From NCBI GenBank assembly GCA_000727475.1, contig KL647299.1, positions 1,626,379-1,690,378 of the forward strand: a stretch of DNA of 64,000 nucleotides. Direction: 5' to 3'. Origin of the DNA: Sarcocystis neurona (lineage: Eukaryota; Apicomplexa; Conoidasida; Eucoccidiorida; Sarcocystidae). Below the pieces are notes generated by a model. It saw only the letters and a program-made list of their open reading frames with translations. It was not told where the DNA came from and ran no database searches. Each line of letters opens with the position of its first letter. The stretch's first letter is position 1. The translations under genes were made by a program, and so were the position numbers. Positions 49,001-61,000 of the stretch are shown here, one piece after another.

Positions 49001-52000
49001 GGTGCACCAGCAGCAGGCGCTGCTGCGCGGGGCCGGCAACCCAGCAGCCGCAAGTGCCGTCGTCGGAGCGCTTGCTGCTGCACTGCAGCGGCAGCAGCAG
49101 CTACTGCAGCAGCAGCTTCTCCAACAGCAAATGCAGCAGCAGCAACAGCAGGGCCGTGATGTGGATGGGGCAGCCGGCACTCCTGCGGCTGCTTCTGCGG
49201 CTCCGTCGCCTTCGCCCCCGCCGCTGCGTCTGGCGGCTGCTGCAGCAGAGGATGCCAGACTTGCAGGGGCAGCAGGAGGAGGCGCAATGATTGCCGAGCC
49301 AGCAGCCGGCGGAACCGCAGCACACGCAGCAGGAGCAGCAGAAGCAGCTGCTGCTGGTCCTTTCGAAGGGCACGAAGGCAGTGCAGGTAAACACTTTCTG
49401 CAGCTCTTCTTCCGGTCCTCTCTGTACATATATATATATATTTCTTCTTCTGTATCCGTATATCTCCTCCTCTACTTGCGTAGCCTCTTTCTGAGTGCGT
49501 GCATATCTAGTGTTATGCCTGTCTATCTGTCCCTCTACTTAAGTACAGAGACTAGAGATATATGTGTAAGAAGCACAGCAGGTAGGTACGCGTGCTGGGC
49601 GTCTGTTGCTGCAAAGGGAAACTCGTGCACGAGTCCCAGACGGCCGTTTTCCTCTTGTTTCTCTCGCCTAGACAGCCGTGCGGAGGACAGAAAAAGGAGT
49701 TCCTTTCTTTCCCCGCCGCGTATAGCCACGCTCCACTGCTTCGGAGCCTCCCCGTGTGTGGAGACGCAGACGCCCCCAAAGTCTTCCGCGTAGTACGTGT
49801 GTTTGTATGTGTGTGAGAGAGGCCACGAGTGCGCGTGGAGAACCTGCTGTTCGACGCTTCTCGCGTTCCTCTTCAGCGCGCCCCCGCCCCACACGTGTGC
49901 GTTTGCCAATTTCTCGCGGCACTTCGTAGCGTGTGTCGTTGTCTGCGTGTGTGTATGTGTCGAGGGCGGGGAAGAGGGGGGGGGGGACTGTCGGTGGGCA
50001 CATATGTGTGCGTTCCCGGGTTTGAAGTTGTGTGTTGATGACACTGCACAGGTGTGTGTGGGTGGATGTACACACACATATATATGCGCGTTTTGACTTG
50101 TATACATTGTGTGTCGGTCTCTGAATTAATGTGTGTGGCTGCTAGAAATTTCCTTCTCTGCATGCGACACCACGGCGCACGAGAGTTGGCGTGACCAGCG
50201 ACGTGTACGTGGGAGTGAAATGCGCACACGGCAACACGGGGCCGTAGCGATCGATCTTTACGGAAGAAATCTTCCTCTCCGCGGAGTGTTGCTGCTGTGT
50301 CGCTTTCCGCCGCGCCCTGGGTGGGAGAGGGTGGGTGTAGGTGGGAGGGGGGGGTGTGTGTCCGTAAGTACGCATGCGTGTGTGTGTGGGTGGGTGGGGG
50401 TATCTGTCCTTGTGTATGCATGCAAAAGTCTTTGTGTATAAATATTGTAGTGGCTCAGGACGTGTGTGCGTACGCGTATGTGCACTTGCATGCGTTCGTA
50501 TATACACGTGTCGCGGGCGGTGTTTGTGTGTGCTCACACATCTCCATACGCATGTGGCTGCATGCGTGGGTAGCCGCTCTCAGTATTTGTGTGTGCCTGC
50601 ACCTGCCTTGGTACGTATATGTGTCACCCGCAGTCTACGTGTGTTTGTGAGAGGATGTGTGAGTTTGCTACACACGTATATACATGTATGTGAAAATCTT
50701 TGCTTGTTGTGTAGATCTCTGCTTCGACGGCGTGTGTGTGTGTGTGTGTCAGTATAGTATTCATATGCATATATGTATGTGGAGATCTTTGCCTTCGGTG
50801 ATTAATGCTTCCTTGCTTTGCAGATGGACGCATCGACAGCATATTTCTGTCTCTGTGTATGTGGGCGTGTGCATGTGTCTGCGTCCTCTTCTCCGCCGTG
50901 TGGGAGGCGGGCAGAGACTGGGGGACGTGCGTTAATTTGTGTCTGTGTCTCTGCGGAAGTACGTGGAGGCCTGCGTTTGACGATGCTTCGTCCCCCCTTC
51001 CGCCGTCTCGTTCGCGCTGTCGTGTGTCTAGACTTGTCCCGGTGTGTGCGCATCTGCCTCTGCGTCTTTTTTTTCTCCTTTGCTTCCTTTCCTTCTTCTT
51101 CCGTTACTTCTCGCCCGTCGAGCTCGTCTGTGCATGCGTGGAATCTGGTTTGTCTATGGCAGCCCAGCGGGTGCGCATGGAGAAAACTGGAGGGAGTGGA
51201 CGAGATTGTGTGGGGCGGGGTTGCCGCGTCTTGGTGTGGGTGGCTGTCGCAGGAGAGCACTTGCTTCCATCGCGGAGCCGCGTGGCTGCTGCGTTGTTGA
51301 AGCAGCAGCAGCAGCAGCGGGGCGTGGGTTCTTCTGACTCTGCGCAGTTGCAGCAGCAGTTGCTGCAGCAGTTGCTGCTGGGGAAGGCGGCGGCGGCAGC
51401 GGCTACCTTCGCTGCGACGGGCAGAGTAGGAGCAGCTGGGGGAGCCGCAGCAGGAGGTGGAGGAGTCCCAGCAGCAGCGGGCGGTGGAGGAGGGGGGGGG
51501 ACTTCATTTGCTGCTGGTGGCCGTGGTGGGAGTGCAGGAGCAGCTTTCGCCGCAGCGGGAGATACGAGCGGCACAAGTCCCGTGCAACAGCAGCAGCAGC
51601 AGCGAAGCGGCGGGGGCTGGCGGCTCGAAGGAGGAGGAGAAGTCAGCGGGGGGAGTCACCAGCAGCAGCAGCAGTCTTCTGCTGCAGAGACGGGAAGCTA
51701 CGGCTACAACTACGGTGCGGTGGAACGCGTTGAAGTGGGTGGAGCAGCAGCGTCAAGCCACCTGGCCGGCACCTTTTCTGCCGGTGTTGCTGCTGCTGCC
51801 GCATCTCACGAAGAAGCAGCAGAGCTGCTTTCTTCTCCTTCTCCTTTTGAGGAAGCTGTCGGTTCTGCGACAGCGGCAGACGCTGTTGCTACCGGCATTG
51901 CCACTCCAGCGGCAGCAGCGGCCGCAGGATCTGGGATGAGAAGCGCCACTTCTGTGTCTCTGACCGGCTCTCCAGCTCCGGAGTCTGCCGAAGCTGCTGC

Positions 52001-55000
52001 TGCTGCCAACGCTGGGGCTGCCGTCGTCAACTGGGTCCAGGTCTGAAGTGACACATTTTCCTTCTCGCTGCTGCGACTGCTGCTGTTGATGCTGCACCTG
52101 CGAGTACTATTGCTGCGTGCGCTGCTGCTGCTGCTGCCATTGCTGCGGGTACCGCTGCTGCTGCGAGTGCTGCCGGTACCGCTGCTGCTGCGATTGCTGC
52201 CGGCACCGCTGCGGCTGCTGTCGCAAGTGCCGCTGCTGCTGCTGCTATTGCGAGTGCCGCGGCTGCTGCTGCCGCTGCTGCTGCTGCTGTCGCGAGTGCC
52301 GTTGCTGCTGCTGCTTCTGTTGCGAGTGCCGCTGCTGCTGCGAGTGCTGCCGGTACCGCTGCTGCTGCGAGTGCAGCTGTTGCGAGTGCCGCTGCTGCTG
52401 CGAGTGCAGCTGTTGCGAGTGCCGCTGCTGCTGCTAGGCGTGCGCGCTGCCGTCGTGAGAGGTGCTGTTCGTGCTGAGGGAAGGCGCACTGCTAGTAGAG
52501 CTGGATCTGCTGCTGCCGTTGTTGAGGCTTCGGTTGTCGCTTCGTGTCGGGTTTTGGTGCTGCTGCTGGGGTCCCTCCTGTTGCGGCTGCTGCTGCAGTT
52601 GTTCGCTTCGCTGCTGCTGGTGTTGGTGGCGCTACTCCTGCTGCAGCTGTCGTTACACCGCTGATACGCCGAGAATGCTGCTGCTGCCGCGAGTCCTGCG
52701 CCCTTTGCTGCCGCTGTTCCTGCTGCTGCATTTGTCCCGGCTGCCGTAACTCCTTCAGACGCTGATGATTTTTTTTTGTTGAAGCAAGAAATTCTTGTGT
52801 CCATATATATATATACGCACACACTCACACAACATACATACATATATGTATGTATATCGCATGTATGCACATATATATGTGTGTATTTGAGTACACAGCT
52901 CATTTGGCTCTCTATCCATTCTCTTCAAGTGTTTTCCTCGTCCCTTTTCATCTTCGCTGCTTTTAGTCGTATTTCCCTTCCTTCTCTTCTTGTACGTGTT
53001 CGTCGCTTTTCACTCCGACTCTTCCCTGCCGGCACTTCCCCTCGCTGCTGCTCTCTATCTTAAGTACTGCGACCACGACCAACATACATATGTATGTGTG
53101 TGTGTTCGTATATTTGTTCACGAGTGTATTTGCTCCTCTTTGACTCAATCGCGGGTCTCGTCTCCGTCCGTGTCCCCACGCAGTTTTTTATGAAGCGTTT
53201 TTGATCTTCCCCGCACTTCCCATGACCTCCGTCTCTCTGTGTAGCACCCCCGGTGCCCCCCTTCTTGGGTTGCTGGTGGAAGAGTCTTACGGCTTTCCAG
53301 AAAACTCTCCGATCTTCGTCTTCCCGTCTCCGACGCTTGACGGCCTCCGTTATTATGAGACGGCACTTGATTGCTGCTGCTTTCTTCGGTTCTGCTGCTC
53401 CTCGGAAGAGCTGCGCACGCGTGGCTTCTTCTGAAAAATATTTCTTCTTCGTGGATGTGTATGTGTGTATGTGTGTGTCTCTCGTCTTTCCGGTCCCTTT
53501 GCACTCGCGGTACTTCTGCTGCTGTTCGTGCTGCTGCTGCTGCGTCTCCTCCTCCATTTGGAGGCAGTACTGTCCTTCGTCTGCCCTCTTCCGTATCTTC
53601 ATCGTCGCGCGCCAGCAGACTTCCTGTGTGTTACTGCGACCGTGCCCCGCTGCTGTTTCATGCACATGTGTATATATGGATATTCTCCTTCCTAAGCCGC
53701 TCGCCCCCTGTGTATTATCTCTGCGTACCTATTCAGGCGCCGTTCTCTTCAAACACAGCAATAATAAAACAAGAAGTTCATATATATATGCACACGTCGG
53801 TACAAATTTATTCCAATGAAGTCCCCTGTATGCATACATATATATGGGGACACATACAAACACAATTCTGCATAATATATATGTGTATCTCTTTAAGTAA
53901 GCGCTTGTAGTGAAGCAGACGTAGGAATAATTATATTGTACGTATATATTTATATATGTACGTAACCCCCTATATATATATGTGTACATATATACACCCT
54001 GTATAGACACCCACACGTATATATACTGTAACACACCTTTGATATATATATATATATGTACGCCTCTGAAGATCTCTTTCTTTATTTGCCTGCCTATGTA
54101 TTTAGACACACGCTAAGCTGGTAATATATATGTAAGCCGCTTGAGACACCGGTGTGTGTCTATTACTTCAAAGGATCTCATATATATATGTATAGAAGCC
54201 CCTGCAGACATGCCCAGGTATGTACGAAGGTATACGTATGTATCATTTTGCCTCTCGCCTGCGATTTCTGCGTGGTAGTAGATGCCTTGGACATGTGGCC
54301 GTAGAAGTGTAGACTTCCCAAATCTAGAGAAGGATGTGTCTTCGCAAGGAACTTCCTTTTCATTCAGGAACTGTGTAATAAATATATATATGTTATGAAG
54401 AGCTGCATGTCATACATATATATATATATGTATGGAGTAATAGCGGGCGTTTCCTGGTGTTGCTGTCCGAGTCCATACAGGTCTGTGTCTTACTGAAGAA
54501 AAGCAGTTTATGCATGTGAAGGACTCTTCACATCTGTGAATACGCCTGTGTAGATGAAAGAATTCCAGACTTCTGCTTCTTCCTCAGGGCGTGCTGCTGT
54601 TGCATATCCTCATTTACACAGTACACGTAGTAGAAAGTTCGGTGTATCTACATGAACGACTGGCCGGGCTTTCCCGGGTTGCTGCTGCCGCGTCCATATC
54701 TATATATATGTATATATATTCGAAAACGTGTGCTGATTAATATGTGCCACTTGCTGGGCTTCCCCTATGTTGCTGCTGTTACATCCGTATATATACACAC
54801 ATATTGGAACACGTGTACTGATTAGTATGTGACACTTGCTGGGCCTTTCCTGTGTTGCTATTGATTCACTCATTTATATATATATATAAACGTGTTGAAT
54901 AATGTGCGCCACTTGCTGGTTTTTCTCTGTCTTGCTGCTGGTGCTGCTGCAGTGCGAAGCATGTAAGAAGTGGCGTCGGTTGCCAGCGAGCGTCGAGCCG

Positions 55001-58000
55001 GAGTCGCTGCCGGACACGTGGGTCTGCGCGATGAATTACTGGGACGTGCACCATGACAACTGCTTTGCAGCAGAGGAAGATTATAAAGAGGTTTCCGCGG
55101 CTTCGCCTCTGTTTGCTGCTTCTCCCGTGGATGGCCCCCCACCCCCTCTCTATTTGTCGGAGGCAGCAGACGCCACGCTGCCTTCTGGTGCCGCGCTTTC
55201 CGCGGCCCCGGCAGCAGCAGCAGGCGGAGGAGGAGGAGGCGGAGCATCAGCAACACGAGCACGAGGTTTGTCGAAGGAGAGCTGCGCTGCAGCAAAGAGA
55301 GAGCCTTCAGGATCGGGAGCAGGTGGAGGAAGAGGCAGCCCTGGTGGCAGCAGCTGCAGCGGGGAAGCAGGCCAGCAGGCGTTGGCGGGAACTGCGGCGG
55401 CCGGTGCTCCTGCTGCTGCTGCTCGGTCGTTGCTGAGCAGCCACCAACTCGCGCCGGCCGCAGCAGCAGCAGCAGGGAGGGGAGGGACAGCCGTGCTGCT
55501 GTCACAGCAAGGGGGGAGGGCGGGGAATAGCAGCAGCAGTGCTGCAGCTGCCGCCTCAGGTGCTGGTGGTCTCGGTGCGTCGGGGGCTGCTCCGACGCCT
55601 GCTGCTGCTGCAGGAGCGCAACGCAAGAGCCCTGGCCACGGCAGCAGCAGCAGTGCACTTGCTGCTGCGGTGCTGCAGTATGCTAGCCAACATGCAGGCG
55701 CTGCGACAGGAGCCGGCCGGGGAGTAGGCGCAGCAGCAGGCGGAGGAGGAGGGACGGGCGGAGGAGGAGGGGGAGGCGCAGTTGCGGCGTCGCAGCAACA
55801 GCAGCGGAAGCCGCGCGAACCAGGAGGAGCGGCAACGCAGATGAGCTACGCCGCTGCAGCGGCAGCAGGAGTTCCTGGAGCTGCTGCTGGCGGAGGAGGA
55901 GTTGCCGCAGGAGCAGGAGCAGCAGCAGTCATACCCGTTGCGGGGCCTGGGTTCAGCAACAGCAGCGGCGGCGGCCTCGGGCGCGGCAGCGGCCGAAGAG
56001 GAGGAAGCGTTGCAGCAGGGTCAGCAGCAACAAGCGGTGCTGCTGGAAACGCTGCGCTGCAGCTGTCGCAACAGGGGGGCAGAGGAAGCAGCAGCAGAGG
56101 CAGCGTCGCGACGCCAGCAGGAACAGCAATGCCGGAAGGCTTGCCACCGTACTTGTATACGGACCTCGTTGCAGGGGCTCCGGGGAATGCAGCAGGAGCA
56201 GGTAGCGTGGGAGAAGGTGGCAACAAACGAGCTGCAGCGGCAGCGGCGGGAGAGCGAGACAGTGGGAACGCAGAGCTGCTACTGCTGCAGCAGCAGGAAG
56301 GAGAGAAAATGCGAGAAAGCTACGCTACTTACGCGGAGCAACGACGCCTTTTCCCGGGAGGGCTGCTTCAGCCGAGCAGCAGCGGCAACAGCGCTGCTTT
56401 GACGACACGGGCAACGAGGGGAGCTGCGGCAGGACAGCAGCACCGATATCTGCAGCAGCAGCAGCAAGCCGGTAAGGAAGTATGATATACTGTTCGGCGG
56501 CTCTCTAGCGCCCGAAGAGAGTAAAAGGTCCAAGGTACTCACATCTTTACATTTCTTTGTAGAACGCCAGAGAGCAAGCTCTTCTGCTGCTCCTGCTGCT
56601 GAACGTGCTGCCCGGTGCCAACTTTTCCGCTGTGTGTGTACGTACAGTAGCTCGCAGCCGCATGGATCTGCTGCTGCTTCTGCTGTTGTTGCTGTCGTTG
56701 TGCTGCTGTTGTCGTTGTCGTGCTGCAGCTGCGTGACGATTTACCTGACGCTGCTGCTGCTGCTGCTCGCGTTGCTGCAGCTGGACGTTCCTGCACGCGG
56801 GGCCTGTTGCTGCTTCTCCTCCTGCTGCTGCCAGTGCATACTCTTCACGCGCATCTCGATACTGCTGCCGGAGGCCCTGTCCAACATATTTGTATTTTGA
56901 CCAACTAGACGACTACGTGTGGCAAGTAGATCATGCTGGTACAGACGGATATACATATATATATATACACACACAAACATACATATACATATATGTACAA
57001 ATACCTGTGTACATGTATAAGTACGTATGCATATATACATTCACATAGATACAGGTATACATATCCATGTTTGTATGAGTATGTAATTTCTTGATACCAT
57101 GTAGAACGAAGTAGTAGATCCTGCAAACAGACTACTTTCTTTCTGCTTTGATTTTTGGTGGCGCCATTTCTGATGGTCCTGCGTCCTGCTGCCCGTCCTT
57201 TCTCGCGTATTGCTGCTGTTCGTTATCCTCTCTGCAGGACTGCTGCACGTGGTCGACAGCTGATACGAATACTGACGTGTGTATTTATATGTATGATCAC
57301 ATATATATATGTGTAGGTGTATATGCACGTATGTACGTCTGCCGTCACAGCAGCAGCGGCTGCTGTTTGGCTGTCATCGCCGCAAGATTGCTGCTGCTGT
57401 TGCTGGTGGTGCTGCGTTTCGACGTTCTTTCTGGTGCTGCAGCTCTTCACCGACCGCGCCCCTGCTACCGTGAGAGCTGCACGTGTTCATGGCGCTGTCT
57501 TGTCTCTCTCCGCTGCTGCACTTACCCTAGGACATAGCTGCTGTCGCGCTCGCTGCCGCTACTGGACGTTTTCTTCGGTACACTCTGAGCGGCAGCTGGT
57601 GTAGCAAGACCGCTTTTGCTGCTCAGGTGCTTCTGCCGCTTACATCGGTAACGCGATTTGCTGCAGCTCCTGCTGCTGCATCTGCAGCTGATGGGGATGC
57701 GTCTGCTGCTGCTCCTGCTGCTCAAGTGCTTCTGCCGCTTACACTGACAACGCGATTTGCTGCTGCTGCTTCATGTGCTGCTGTTGGGCATGCGTCTGCT
57801 GCTGCGTGTGTGGCGTGGGCGTCTTGTGGGGTTCAGGTAGCAGCGATTTGTACGGTGCGACGACGTTACTCCGCCAGGGTGCCGTAGCAGCAGCAGGCGG
57901 CAGCAGCAGCAGTAATCCTCCGACGAGTCCCTTTGCTGCTGCTCTTTACCACCCCTTCGGTTCATCTCTTCCTCTTGCAGCTGCTGCAGGGAGCAGCAGT

Positions 58001-61000
58001 GAATTTCAAGACGGAGCTGTACGTCACCCAACACTCCGAATCCTTTATTTACATATACATATATATATATGTATATGTCCGTATACACCAACACCCACAC
58101 GTGTATATATATATATATATACATATATGTTCGCGCACCTGTATATACCTCTACGTATGCATACGCATGTGTACGTGAAAAAATGTTATACATATATACA
58201 TGTATATATCCATAAACATCAATATATATATTATGTACATCTGTATATACCTAGGCACACGTATATGTCTACATATATATATATATATATATTCGTGCAC
58301 CTATATATATCTACACACATATGCATGCATAGGGGTATGTATGTGTGTATAAGCGTCTGGGATGACGACGTCAGGGGTGTCTCTCCACATGTGGGAAGGA
58401 GGAGGTATCGGGCTGCGGCTGTGTAGAGGCATGCAGACGAAGAACAAATAAATATACGCGCTTCAAGCCGTCCTCCTGGTGGGCGACATATATGTGTGTG
58501 AGAGCATATAAATTCGTGGGGGGGGGGGGGGGATCAGCAGGTATAGAGAGTCTGATATATATAATCATACTAACACGCGGTATACATATACCTATATACA
58601 TATATATATATCTATGTAGGCGTATTCCATCTACATATGTGTATGTTGTATGCGTGCAGATGTGTGGAGAACCGTACATTAAATGAGGGAAGTATTTACA
58701 TCCATGTGATGAGTATATGTCTGAGAAAATACGGAACGGGTGCATATACGTAGATGAGAGAAACTTCGTTTATATATGTACGTAGACAGAGACAGCTGGA
58801 CAGATGCGAGCGCGCATGCGTTTGTCAGGGGGGGGGGTATCTCTGTCTACCCGATCAATTCAGTAAAGGTGTATCATATATGTGTAGATGTAGACCCCTA
58901 CATATATATATTTGCGCCAGGAGGTATGTATGTATGCATTTATAGTGGAGAGAAACGGGCCTGTATATCCCGTCTTTTCTTCTGCCGGCGTGCGACCGGC
59001 CTACGCATGCGCGAACGTGAGAAGGCCGCAGTCTTCCCTGCATGCGTACGGCCGTAGACAAACCCCCGGCGTCCTGCCCTGGCCTCCTCTTCGCGTTGTC
59101 TATTCCTCTGTGCCTGTATGTGTGTCTTCCTCTCTATATATTGTAATATATTCTATTTACATATACAGCCATATATGTGTACGTATTTGGCCTCCCCGTC
59201 GTTCTCTGTCTCTGTGTCTTTCTGTGCGTCCCTCTCTCTATATGTATATATATGTATATTATAACATATATATGTAAATGTATACGCGTATGTATTTGGC
59301 CACCTCTTCCCTGCATGTGTGTCTGTCTATTCACATACATACAAATATATGTATATGTATTTGTCTTCCTATACGTATTTGCCCTTCTGTACGTATTTGT
59401 CTTCCCATATTAATGCAGTGGAAAACTAGACGACGAACTGCTGCCCCGGTCTCTTTGTGGATGCCTTTCATATGTTGACTGTGTATAGGCACGCGGCTGT
59501 GCATGTAGCTGCTTCTCTGTTTATATGAAGAGATATCGTAGTAACGCCGCCACTTGCCACGAATAGATGTATGTGTGTGTATGCGTGTGTATGCGTGTGT
59601 ATGTGCGTGTATATTCCTCTGCTGCTGCACCAGACGTAGAGAGCCGTAAGTTAAACCGCTACCTTCTCCGTGTGCGGCTCTCTATCTCTGATACTACATA
59701 TATAGTGTGTGCGCGCAGCTTTGGTGTGGCAGCAAATTCTTGCTGCGTCGTGCTTCTGCGTATCATTTTATTCACCTTTTACATGTATATACATGTACAT
59801 ATATATATGGATGTATGGTATGTAGTTAGATGTATACATGTACGTACATATATATGTATGGATTAGTGGGTATGGAGATGCGTCTAGTATGCATGCATCT
59901 GTTGATCAGGCAACATATGTACATATATATATATGTATTCTCGAATGTGCGAGGTATATACATGCATATATATGTATATGCATACGTACATATCTATGTA
60001 TGTGGTACGTATGTCGAACATATATATATGTAGATGTGTGGGTATGGAGATGCGTGTAATCTTCACGAATGTATTCATCAGGCAACATATGTACATATAC
60101 GTATATATCTATTTCCGAATACGCGTTCTCTATATAGGTACTTATATATGTATATATATACGTACATATCTGTGGTATGTAGCCGAACGCATATACCTAT
60201 ATATATATATATGCAGATATATGGATATGGAGATGAGTCTGTATACATGAATGTGTTGATCAGGCAACATATGTACACACGTGTATATACATCTGCATAT
60301 GTGTACGATATACATGTATTTGTGTGTAAGAATGCTACTTTTGTATGTGTGTGTGTGCGGGTAGGTGGGTGTATGTATACATATATATATATATATATAT
60401 ATATATGTGCATGCGTAAAATCTGCGTGTTTACGTTTGCTGCTCGTATGTCTCCAGGCAATTACAGTAGTCAAAGTTCCTGCAGCAGGACAGCGACAGCA
60501 TCACCCGGTTGCGGATCGCCTCATCCTCTACGCACCTGACGGAGGTCAGCTAGCAGCCGAGCAGCAAACGCAGCAGCAGCCAGAACAGCAACAGCAGCAG
60601 GAAAACGAAGAGGAAGAAGACATGCAGCAAGTGCAGCAGTAGGGTACGGAGGGGCAGGAACAGCAGCAACAACGGCAGTGACAGGAGAAGCAGCATGCGA
60701 AGCACAGAACTTTTTGCCTACATACATACATACATACACGCATACGCGCACACCCACATACATATAAATATATATATATTTTAAGCAAATGATGTGTACC
60801 AAGTATATCTGCGCCGAGGGATACTTGTCGACATAGTAAGCAGACGCATACTCAACATGTAGACGAACACGGAGCAACAGCAACAGGTCCTCCAACGGCG
60901 GCAGCAGCAGTGTGAGGGAGAGATACGCAGACTGCGCACGAACAGGCCTCATTAAACGGACACGCGCGTTTACTACTTCTTAACGTACACCTACGCGTAT

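Larger units (their letters stand above)
52041..54952 (+). repeat. CW-gene intron 3 with CTG tract, minisatellite and tandem repeats
   Basis: A 2.9-kb intron. 52070-52760 is CTG-rich with an internal minisatellite. 52800-54440 has many TA/ATAC runs. From 54660 an approximately 80-bp unit repeats up to the acceptor. A 365-codon minus-strand frame (52903-51806, Ser/Thr/Gly/Arg repeats) covers the CTG part but is best explained as repeat shadow. Confidence 0.65.

Noticed and set aside
51806..52903. 365-codon minus-strand ORF of Ser/Thr/Gly/Arg repeats
   Set aside because: It overlaps a confirmed plus-strand ex­on end and the CTG tract of intron 3. Such frames arise automatically opposite CTG repeats.
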